Of a stretch of 6,180 bases of DNA, positions 1 through 5,473 are shown one piece after another; the stretch's first letter is position 1; each line of letters starts with the position of its first letter. A model generated the notes under the pieces. It worked only from the letters and a program-made list of their open reading frames with translations, had not been told where the DNA came from and searched no databases. This DNA is from Clostridia bacterium. GTDB lineage: Bacteria; Bacillota; Clostridia; Oscillospirales; CAG-272. A program made the position numbers and the translations under genes. The DNA is taken from positions 1-6,180 of the forward strand of contig JAFQNZ010000178.1 of assembly GCA_017395715.1 (NCBI GenBank). The letters run 5' to 3'.

Positions 1-27
1 GACGGGACGCAGTCGAAACCCGTAGGG

Positions 28-45
28 CAAACGGCTTGCCGTTTG
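28..45. repeat. Perfect 8-base inverted repeat in a GC-rich patch at the window edge
   Basis: CAAACGGC and GCCGTTTG are separated by TT, giving a perfect short hairpin. It sits inside the GC-rich first 57 bases, in sharp contrast to the AT-rich sequence that follows. Neither strand has a T-run after the stem, so a rho-independent terminator is unlikely. The first 127 bases contain no gene I can support. A plus-strand frame open from base 1 to TAG at 76-78 could be the tail of something outside the window, or chance. The patch may be the edge of a dispersed repeat element. Confidence 0.45.
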
Positions 46-80
46 GATCTCGCGGAAATTATTTATATAAAGTTTTAGTT

Positions 81-111
81 GTTACAGCGTAGTAGGTGTA
101 CTTACTATAAC
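81..111. repeat. Imperfect inverted repeat just past the end of the last gene
   Basis: Plus-strand GTTA...AGTAGGT pairs with ACTTACT...TAAC, with a 6-base bulge on one side, one base on the other, one wobble pair and a very small loop. It lies 17 bases past the stop of the last gene. In the minus-strand RNA it has one mismatch and is followed by A/U-rich sequence without a clean U-run. It could be a weak transcription end or RNA stability element; I would not call it a terminator. Confidence 0.3.
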
Positions 112-127
112 TTAAAAAGCAGATCAA

Positions 128-715
128 TTAACATTTGGGTTCCTCACTTTTTTGTGATAAAATAATTCTATTTAATTCATCTATAAAAGATGTAGGGGTA
201 TAAACTGACCAACCAAAGATTTGCCGTGTTTTCCCCAATACTGTACGTTGGGTATGATTATCATCTAAAACAGATATATTGGGCATAACCGAAAAAAACA
301 AAAGAACGTTTTCGATTTCACTTGATTCGTTTTCGGTTTGATATTTTTGATCAAACGGCGGAATGTGTTTGAATGATCCCGTAGGATTAAAAGTCCATTC
401 AATTCTTGCAAAAGCAACATAATATTCTCCTGACGGAAAAACATAGTATAAATGCTTGTTTTCGCAAGGCATCAAACGGATATGATACGTTTTTCGATGG
501 CGTTTGATCGTAATATCCGGTATGGTGCTGAACTTGAAAAACGATGCTATAAACTTTCTGTTAAATTGCAAAGCAAATTTGTTTTCGTTACATATTGTTT
601 TTAGTTTTTTATAAAGTCGTGCCTTACTCATAACTGATTTTACGCAGAAGTATATCTCTATGGCAAAAGCAACTGTAAAGACAGGAATTAAAGTAATATA
701 AATCACAATCAACAT
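128..715 (-). CDS. Single-span membrane-anchored protein, unknown function (paralog of the 2039-2617 product)
   Basis: The 195-residue protein has one N-terminal span at about 2-24, then a basic linker (KSVMSKARLYKKLK) and a soluble domain. IPDITIKRHRKTYHI at 65-79 matches LPDYIVNYNGKKYEI of the 2039-2617 product. Further on, LFFSVMPNISVLDDN at 139-153 and FGWSVYTPTSFIDEL at 167-181 match its LLYPYPKKITYSD and EGHVVMDIKTVSEQI. Motif order and spacing agree, which supports remote paralogy even though overall identity is low. By charge the soluble part is likely cytoplasmic. The ATG has GAGGTG at 721-726, 5 bases away, and follows the stop of the polytopic gene by 14 bases, so the two are surely co-transcribed. 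It is the last gene of the group in this window. I cannot name a function. Confidence 0.82.
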   Translation of the reverse strand: MLIVIYITLIPVFTVAFAIEIYFCVKSVMSKARLYKKLKTICNENKFALQFNRKFIASFFKFSTIPDITIKRHRKTYHIRLMPCENKHLYYVFPSGEYYVAFARIEWTFNPTGSFKHIPPFDQKYQTENESSEIENVLLFFSVMPNISVLDDNHTQRTVLGKTRQIFGWSVYTPTSFIDELNRIILSQKSEEPKC

Positions 716-729
716 AATATCACCTCATT

Positions 730-1266
730 TCATTTGTGCATATAGTGGCTGATGCGCCATCGATACTGAGAAAAAAGAATATGATTATGTTGAAATAACG
801 CAATGAATAGCGGTGTGAGGAAAGTGCCAAATACAGGACCGCATAGTCTATACACGATACCAAGAGGCGAAAAGCGTGGCGCGATGAAATAACAACCGAT
901 CGTTATGGCAGATAGAATGGCCAAAATCAAAAGTTCTGTTGCCCAGTTATTTCGCAGATGCCAAAAAAGCCCCTGTTTGATGGAAATCAAACCTTTTGTT
1001 TCTGATAAAAATTCTCTTCTTCGCTTTCTTGGTAGGAAGTATGCAATCAGGTTTGCTATCATGTATGCGCAAAGAAAACATATTTCCCAAACAATTGAAT
1101 ATGTACGAGATGCATTGTTGTGTAGAGCTGTTGCTAAATATTCGTTGTATATTCCGGAAAAGCTGACAGCGTCATCAAGCAAATACGCTATTAATAACGA
1201 GACTACATATGTAAAAGCCACGATGGTTACGGTAGATATCCAATCAATTCTGATTTTTTCTTTCAT
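730..1266 (-). CDS. Polytopic (four-span) membrane protein, unknown function
   Basis: This 178-residue protein is not one I recognise. Hydrophobic spans lie at about 9-29, 57-78, 109-130 and 138-158. A strongly basic loop, LPRKRRREFLSETKG at 78-92, follows the second span and must be cytoplasmic. That puts both ends inside. The ATG at 1266 lies 23 bases inside the end of the LspA-like gene and has a good site, GAGGAG at 1274-1279, 7 bases upstream. Translation is therefore probably coupled to that gene. It is followed after 14 bases by a single-span anchored protein, the same order seen for the polytopic gene at 2658-3245. The two polytopic proteins share a loose layout and a short segment after span 2, but no strong identity. 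A role as membrane partner of the next gene product is inference from this repeated order. Confidence 0.82.
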   Translation of the reverse strand: MKEKIRIDWISTVTIVAFTYVVSLLIAYLLDDAVSFSGIYNEYLATALHNNASRTYSIVWEICFLCAYMIANLIAYFLPRKRRREFLSETKGLISIKQGLFWHLRNNWATELLILAILSAITIGCYFIAPRFSPLGIVYRLCGPVFGTFLTPLFIALFQHNHILFSQYRWRISHYMHK

Positions 1267-1933
1267 GTGAAAGCTCCTCTCGCTCTTCTCCTTTATAATA
1301 ACGAATGACGTCTTTGATGTTTTGGATTGGATGTTTCAATCGACCCGAAAATTGCTTTTTTTCATCGGGTGTTGATTTTTGATACGTATACAAAAACAAG
1401 TATCCCCGAACGATAGTGAGGATCATCGCAATGAAAAGATATATATCTTTTATGTCAAACGTGTAGTGATACGACGTTACGTGGTGACTTACCGCGCTAT
1501 GGTTTCCTAACCAAGTGATACAGATCCAATCCAAACTGCCGCCCCAAAAAAGTTCGTCTGCCAAAAAGCTGCATAGTAAAGCAGCGGTTGCAATAGAAAT
1601 GATCCAAAAATTCAACGTTTTGTATGTCTTTTTTTGGCATCCCCAAAAGATAAACACGTGAAATCCCACATATGCCAAAATAAACAGTACAAATATGAAT
1701 ATATAAAATAAAGCCCTAACAATCAAAACCACATGGATATCGATATTCAAAAAGTCAGATATTCTTGCTGCAGCTTCCACACCTTCCGCGTTAAGCTGTG
1801 GATGAATATGAACGGAGGTTGTGGATATAATATCTGAGTTACTGTTCTTGATCAGTATTTTCGCTATTTGATCGATAAGAATGAAAGCCAAAGTTACAAT
1901 TGGGAAAAAAACATAAATCAATCTTTTTTTCAT
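1244..1933 (-). CDS. Divergent signal peptidase II (LspA)-like membrane protein
   Basis: Signal peptidase II is a membrane aspartyl protease that removes signal peptides from prolipoproteins. This 229-residue protein has the family's four-span plan (about 5-27, 67-97, 107-126, 164-184). It also has several of the motifs: D21-Q22-x-x-K25 at the end of span 1, HPQLN at 44-48, ADELFWGGSLDWI with Asp135, and FDIKDIY with Asp163. Asp135 and Asp163 fall where the two catalytic aspartates sit in LspA (GxVxDF and FNxADxxI). It departs from standard LspA in several ways. The usual GNxxDR reads SFLADEL, so the conserved Asn and Arg are lost while Asp126 stays. The NxGxxxS region is altered, and a charged C-terminal tail of about 45 residues is added to a family normally near 150-170 residues. 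It may be a specialised protease of the LspA type rather than the housekeeping enzyme. The stop overlaps the next gene by 23 bases. Confidence 0.75.
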   Translation of the reverse strand: MKKRLIYVFFPIVTLAFILIDQIAKILIKNSNSDIISTTSVHIHPQLNAEGVEAAARISDFLNIDIHVVLIVRALFYIFIFVLFILAYVGFHVFIFWGCQKKTYKTLNFWIISIATAALLCSFLADELFWGGSLDWICITWLGNHSAVSHHVTSYHYTFDIKDIYLFIAMILTIVRGYLFLYTYQKSTPDEKKQFSGRLKHPIQNIKDVIRYYKGEEREELSHERKNQN

Positions 1934-1939
1934 GAAAGT

Positions 1940-1946
1940 CACCTCT
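1940..1946 (-). promoter_or_regulatory. Ribosome binding site deciding the start of the LspA-like gene
   Basis: The minus-strand sequence AAGAGGTGACTTTCATG puts AGAGGTG 6 bases before the ATG at 1933. The in-frame GTG at 1942-1940 is part of this binding site itself, so it cannot sensibly be the start. Confidence 0.75.
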
Positions 1947-1959
1947 TGCGTTTTACAAT

Positions 1960-1971
1960 ATTCTATAGAAT
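1960..1971. promoter_or_regulatory. 12-base perfect palindrome ATTCTATAGAAT upstream of the LspA-like gene
   Basis: The 105-base gap between the anchored-protein gene and the LspA-like gene contains the perfect palindrome ATTCTATAGAAT, about 27 bases before the ATG. It includes TAGAAT, a possible -10 element, but the matching -35 position reads TTCATT, which is poor. It could be a small operator or a weak internal promoter, or AT-rich chance. The rest of this gap shows nothing clear. Confidence 0.3.
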
Positions 1972-2038
1972 TGAGATAAATAATGAATGCTTTTCGGGTC
2001 CCAGTCTTGTAAGTCTAATAGTAGTTTTATTGCATGCT

Positions 2039-2617
2039 CTATAAAAAAATTTGTTCGCTTACAGTTTTAATATCCATGACAACATGTCCCTCTACTGTGT
2101 CTCCAACATACAATTCATGATAGTTTGCATCAGAATATGTGATTTTTTTAGGGTATGGATATAGTAAAAATATTTGCTTTTCAAACGACGGATCGATTGG
2201 TGATATCTTCAGTTCTTTTCTACTGACACGACCTTCACCTTGATGTTCTAACACATGATCAGGCGCCGAGCTGTTCACGCTTTTTTTATAGAAAATCTTA
2301 CTTGCTCGCCGGCTTTCAATAAAAAAGCGTGTGCGAGTTTTTTCAATATTCCAGCGACCGTGTGTGGATACAAAGGACAAAACCGAAATCTCGTATTTTT
2401 TACCATTATAGTTTACGATATAATCAGGCAACCCTTTTTTTCCAAATACAGTGCCAACAATTCCTCGTTTTTGTTCAACGGTAGCTCCTTTTTGGGTCAA
2501 ATCCTTTTTGAAGCGTGTAAAACCAAGCATCTTTACTATGTACCAAACAATCTTGTACAGTCCATAACTGAAAGCCGCAAGCAACAACACGCCTATCGCA
2601 TATATAATCGCAGCCAT
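2039..2617 (-). CDS. Single-span membrane-anchored protein, unknown function (paralog of the 128-715 product)
   Basis: The chosen ATG gives 192 residues. It is preceded by AAAGGGG at 2623-2629, 5 bases away; an in-frame TTG further up at 2650 has no such site and is rejected. One membrane span occupies about residues 3-28, followed by a basic soluble domain that looks rich in beta strands. Two segments matter: LPDYIVNYNGKKYEI at about 63-77, and LLYPYPKKITYSD followed by YVGDTVEGHVV near 151-180. Both segments have counterparts with the same order and similar spacing in the protein encoded at 128-715, so I take the two as remote paralogs. The basic residues right after the span (FTRFKKD) suggest the soluble part is cytoplasmic. 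It starts 40 bases after the polytopic gene at 2658-3245. I know of no function for this family. Confidence 0.82.
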   Translation of the reverse strand: MAAIIYAIGVLLLAAFSYGLYKIVWYIVKMLGFTRFKKDLTQKGATVEQKRGIVGTVFGKKGLPDYIVNYNGKKYEISVLSFVSTHGRWNIEKTRTRFFIESRRASKIFYKKSVNSSAPDHVLEHQGEGRVSRKELKISPIDPSFEKQIFLLYPYPKKITYSDANYHELYVGDTVEGHVVMDIKTVSEQIFL

Positions 2618-2622
2618 AAATA

Positions 2623-2629
2623 CCCCTTT
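2623..2629 (-). promoter_or_regulatory. Ribosome binding site deciding the start of the 2039-2617 gene
   Basis: The minus-strand sequence GAAAGGGGTATTTATG places AAAGGGG 5 bases before the ATG at 2617. This favours that ATG over the in-frame TTG at 2650, which would add 11 residues ahead of the membrane span. Confidence 0.7.
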
Positions 2630-2657
2630 CCGCCGCTCGTATAAAATCAATCATATT

Positions 2658-3245
2658 TTAGTGTATTATAAGATCTTCGCGGTCTTTTTTGGCTTCTTTC
2701 CAAAAATATTTATATAGTATCGCAACAAGTGCCAAATATACTGCAATGTATATAATATACCAAACCGCATAGGCAACAAAATCAGCAAAAATATATTCTA
2801 ACCATTGTCTTACCGGTTCGCTTCTGTTTGTCCAAATCAGATACGTGTTTTCAAAAAGAAACGTTGGCACAAGAGAAAAAACGCCGGATTGATTCAGATG
2901 CCCAAGGGAACTCAGACAAAAAATAAACCGAATCGTCTCTGCCGGAAGTATCAGTCTTGCACAGCTTTTAAGCCAAAAAAATTTATCTTCGCTTGGCACA
3001 TATTGTTTTATAACCACAGATTTGAAGAAAAGGAAAGTTGCAAGCAGCGGAACGGCCAACCCAATCAATATACGTGTTGCAAAAACGCATATTGTAAGCA
3101 ATGTATAATTGATTTCTCCTAATAATGGTACAAACAATATGTTACTAACCGCATAATCTACGCATAATGCTATATAATTTGAAAGAAACATTAAACCGGT
3201 GTAGAAAAACACATTTCCAATACTTACTTGATACGATTGTTTCAT
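2658..3245 (-). CDS. Polytopic membrane protein, unknown function
   Basis: This 195-residue protein is not one I recognise. Hydrophobic stretches lie at about 11-32, 46-76, 99-114, 122-136 (weak) and 151-178, giving four or five spans. Between the second and third is a polar segment, KQYVPSEDKFFWLKS, then ARLILPAETIRFIF, where the acidic Glu103 sits inside a hydrophobic run. The C-terminus is charged (KEAKKDRED) and probably cytoplasmic. The ATG has a strong site, AGGGAGG at 3251-3257, 5 bases away. It is the first gene of the AT-rich group, with 155 bases between it and the zinc-ribbon gene upstream. Its layout is loosely similar to the other polytopic gene at 730-1266, including a (K/R)-(Q/E)-(Y/F)-x-x-S-E segment after the second span. 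That similarity is weak and could be chance. It precedes a single-span anchored protein, as the other polytopic gene also does. Confidence 0.8.
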   Translation of the reverse strand: MKQSYQVSIGNVFFYTGLMFLSNYIALCVDYAVSNILFVPLLGEINYTLLTICVFATRILIGLAVPLLATFLFFKSVVIKQYVPSEDKFFWLKSCARLILPAETIRFIFCLSSLGHLNQSGVFSLVPTFLFENTYLIWTNRSEPVRQWLEYIFADFVAYAVWYIIYIAVYLALVAILYKYFWKEAKKDREDLIIH

Positions 3246-3317
3246 TTGAACCTCCCTGCATGATACGGTAGATTTGACTTTTGCTCGTTTTTTGCGCTTG
3301 ACTTGTCATTGATACAA

Positions 3318-3357
3318 CACCCAAAGAAATCTCGCATGGGCGAAACTCCTTTGGGTG
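3318..3357 (-). promoter_or_regulatory. Long RNA hairpin in the gap between the zinc-ribbon gene and the AT-rich cassette
   Basis: Read on the minus strand, the arm CACCCAAAG at 3357-3349 pairs with CTTTGGGTG at 3326-3318. Inside, GAGTT pairs with GATTT through two A-U and three G-U pairs, and TCGC pairs with GCGA around a CCAT loop. This gives about 18 continuous base pairs with a 4-base loop. On the plus strand the three wobble pairs would be A-C mismatches, so the fold favours minus-strand RNA, the sense of all the genes. No U-run follows (next bases TTGTATC), so it is not a standard terminator. It could be an RNA processing or stability element, an attenuator, or part of a dispersed repeat. 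Confidence 0.6.
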
Positions 3358-3400
3358 GCTTTGGGGTATCATATTTTTTTGTTATGGGATGATTCGATTT

Positions 3401-4036
3401 TTACTCCACCAATTCTTGACCGCAAGAAAAGCAAAAGCTCTCTTTGTTTTCGTTTTTCTGTCCGCAAACGATGCAGTATTTATCATCCGGAAGAGTTGGA
3501 TGTGCGATATAAGGATACGGAAACCCATAATACTTATAGATCCTTTCACCCTCACGAAACTCGTGCTTGTGATGCTCCGCATTTCCGGGGCGAGGATTAT
3601 CAATAGGAAAAAGAGCGAGCGGAGATTCGAAAGACAGGCGGGTGTACTTCATGACTTTGCCATCGTCTTTTTCAACTGTTAAAATCAAATCATGCTGAAT
3701 ATATGCGCCGCTTCCCTTAGTGGTTCCGCCACCGCCATACTTAATTGTGTCTTTGATCTCGGTTTTGCGAACCGTTCCGCTGAAGGATTTGTCGATCAAT
3801 TTCAGCGGAACGCCCGTAATCAGAAAGGGAAGTAACAAAAACAGAAAGTAGCACAAATACCGCAAGCTGCTCGCATTCTGCGTGGGAAACGGAAAGATTG
3901 TTTCTCCCCACAGAATAATCGAAACAAGCGCGAAAGCAAAGAGGACCAAGCAAGAAAGCACGCGCAAGAGAATCTTACGAAGCCGTCTTTTCTTTAAAGA
4001 ATCCGGCAGTTCGGGTTGTGTCTTTTTGCTTGTCAT
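3401..4036 (-). CDS. Two-span membrane protein with C-terminal zinc ribbon, unknown function
   Basis: I do not recognise this 211-residue protein as a named family. It has a basic N-terminus (SLKKRRLRK), two membrane spans at about 21-43 and 58-80, and a soluble part of about 130 residues. That part begins FSGTVRKTEIKDTIKYGGGG and looks rich in beta strands, with an EGERIYKYYGFPYPY stretch near 162-176. The last 25 residues form a zinc ribbon with cysteine pairs C188/C191 and C202/C205 (CIVCG...CFSCG). By the positive-inside rule the N-terminus should be cytoplasmic. With two spans the zinc ribbon would then also be inside, where a reduced metal site makes sense. The start is set by GGAGG at 4043-4047, 6 bases upstream. 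An ATG at 4040 would be too close to it. It follows the flotillin stop by 30 bases, so it probably belongs to the same operon. A role in the flotillin complex is inference from position only. Confidence 0.85.
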   Translation of the reverse strand: MTSKKTQPELPDSLKKRRLRKILLRVLSCLVLFAFALVSIILWGETIFPFPTQNASSLRYLCYFLFLLLPFLITGVPLKLIDKSFSGTVRKTEIKDTIKYGGGGTTKGSGAYIQHDLILTVEKDDGKVMKYTRLSFESPLALFPIDNPRPGNAEHHKHEFREGERIYKYYGFPYPYIAHPTLPDDKYCIVCGQKNENKESFCFSCGQELVE

Positions 4037-4066
4037 ACATTGCCTCCGAATATGTTTTATGTTATT

Positions 4067-5443
4067 TTACTTCGCAGGTGCGCTTTCCTCTGCATCAGCT
4101 TTTTTGCCGAGAAGGGTAGGGAGCTGCATGCCTGCCATGGTGAACACTTCGTCAAGCGGGGGAACTGATTTCATCATACCCGAAATGAAGTTTGCCGTGG
4201 AGGTCTTGCCGTCGGCGTTTTGTCCGCCATCCCAAACGGTGACCTTGTCGATCTTGATATTCTTGATGGCATCGACCTGTACCTTCATCAAGTCTTCAAG
4301 CTTGTCGGCAATCAGCAGTTTAAGAGCTGCATCTGCGTTGCCGCCTGCACTCTTTACGATCTCGGCAAAACCGGAAGCCTGCTTCTTCAGGATCTCTTCA
4401 ACGCCTCGTGCCTGCGCTTCCATCTTGGCGTAAATTGCATCAGCTTCACCCTTGGCGCGTCTGCGCATCTGCTCTGCTTCTGCCTCGGCGGCAAGTTCAA
4501 GTTCTTTCTTTTTCGCTTCAGCGCGAACGATGATGTCGGCTTCAAGCGTTGCTTGTTCCTTGGAGCGTCTTGCTTCTTCTGCCGCTCTTTCTGCTGCATA
4601 GGATTCTTCGAGTGCCTTTGCCGCCTGGATCTTTTCAGCGGTGGTGGCGATCTTGAGTGCCTCTGCCTCTTTTTCCTTCAGAGCCGCTTCGGACATTGCG
4701 ATCTTCATCTTGGCTTCGTTTTCGCCCTGAATGGCGATAGATTCCGATTCAGAGACCTTGATTCTCTGTTCCATCTTGGCGTTTGCTTCACCGATAGAAC
4801 CTTCTCTGTCCTGCTCGGCAACGCTCTTTTTCGCATCGTTGATCGCTTTTGCAGCCGCTTCTTTACCAAGAGCCGCGATGTATCCCGATTCGTCGCTGAT
4901 ATCGGTGACGTTTACGTTGATCAGTCTAAGACCGATCTTCTTCAGCTCGGTTTCCACATTGGAGCTGACTGCCGCGAGGAACTTGTCGCGGTCGGTATTG
5001 ATCTCTTCGATATCCATTGTGGCAATGATCAAACGAAGCTGACCGAAAATGATATCCTTGGAAAGCTCCTGGATCTCGGAGAGCTGAAGTCCGAGCAAGC
5101 GCTCGGCAGCGTTCTGCATAACGCCCGGCTCGGTGGAGATACCTACGGTGAATCGCGAGGGAACGTCGATACGAATGTTCTGTCTGGACAGCGCATTCTT
5201 GAGGTCCACCTGAATCGAAATGGGTGTCAGGTCGAGGTATGAATAGGACTGGAAGACGGGAATGACAAACTCAGCACCGCCGTGGATACACTTTGCGCTG
5301 CGGTTTGTACCGTCCTTGTTCTTACCGATCGAGCCGTACACGACCATGATCTTGTCAGAGGGACACTTTTTGTACCTTGAGCATATCCATGCGATAAAGG
5401 ATACAACGACTAAAACAATGGCACATACAAGGTAAATGATCAT
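4067..5443 (-). CDS. floT: Flotillin (FloT/YuaG-like SPFH-domain protein)
   Basis: The 458-residue protein has an N-terminal hydrophobic anchor (residues 2-21), then an SPFH/PHB domain at roughly 28-200. Recognisable pieces are PSDKIMVVYG, GGAEFVIPV and LINVNVTDISDESGYI. A long Ala/Glu/Lys-rich region at about 200-355 is predicted to be coiled coil and is the typical flotillin domain. The end, FTMAGMQLPTLLG, resembles flotillin C-termini. Flotillins are membrane scaffold proteins that oligomerise and organise fluid microdomains; in Bacillus subtilis FloT affects sensor kinases, secretion and cell-wall enzymes. It is somewhat shorter than B. subtilis FloT (about 509 residues). The ATG is supported by AAAAGGAG at 5452-5459, 8 bases upstream. 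It lies 30 bases after the NfeD-like gene with no terminator between, so the two are probably co-transcribed. The symbol rests on family and neighbour, not on a proven orthology. Confidence 0.95.
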   Translation of the reverse strand: MIIYLVCAIVLVVVSFIAWICSRYKKCPSDKIMVVYGSIGKNKDGTNRSAKCIHGGAEFVIPVFQSYSYLDLTPISIQVDLKNALSRQNIRIDVPSRFTVGISTEPGVMQNAAERLLGLQLSEIQELSKDIIFGQLRLIIATMDIEEINTDRDKFLAAVSSNVETELKKIGLRLINVNVTDISDESGYIAALGKEAAAKAINDAKKSVAEQDREGSIGEANAKMEQRIKVSESESIAIQGENEAKMKIAMSEAALKEKEAEALKIATTAEKIQAAKALEESYAAERAAEEARRSKEQATLEADIIVRAEAKKKELELAAEAEAEQMRRRAKGEADAIYAKMEAQARGVEEILKKQASGFAEIVKSAGGNADAALKLLIADKLEDLMKVQVDAIKNIKIDKVTVWDGGQNADGKTSTANFISGMMKSVPPLDEVFTMAGMQLPTLLGKKADAEESAPAK

Positions 5444-5473
5444 CTTTTTTTCTCCTTTTATATAAAAAAATTT

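Noticed and set aside
1934..1942. GTG at 1942 as the start of the LspA-like gene
   Set aside because: This GTG is part of the AGAGGTG ribosome binding site for the ATG at 1933.
2618..2650. TTG at 2650 as the start of the anchored-protein gene
   Set aside because: It lacks a ribosome binding site, whereas the ATG at 2617 has AAAGGGG at ideal spacing and begins right at the membrane span.
3274..3304. Two copies of TTGACTT 24 bases apart (plus strand) as operator or promoter
   Set aside because: No suitable -10 element or plus-strand gene follows, and seven-base matches in AT-rich sequence are easily chance.
3318..3357. Hairpin as a rho-independent terminator
   Set aside because: In the minus-strand direction no U-run follows. 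On the plus strand a T-run occurs only about 16 bases later and the wobble pairs become mismatches; no plus-strand gene is there to end.
3145..3372. Minus-strand 75-codon open frame spanning the hairpin gap
   Set aside because: It has no ribosome binding site at its start, overlaps the well-supported polytopic gene in another frame, and shows no protein-like pattern.
4220..5242. Long plus-strand open frame of 340 codons opposite the flotillin gene
   Set aside because: It is a shadow of the GC-rich flotillin coding sequence: Phe/Cys/Leu-rich without domain pattern, while the minus strand gives a clear SPFH flotillin.
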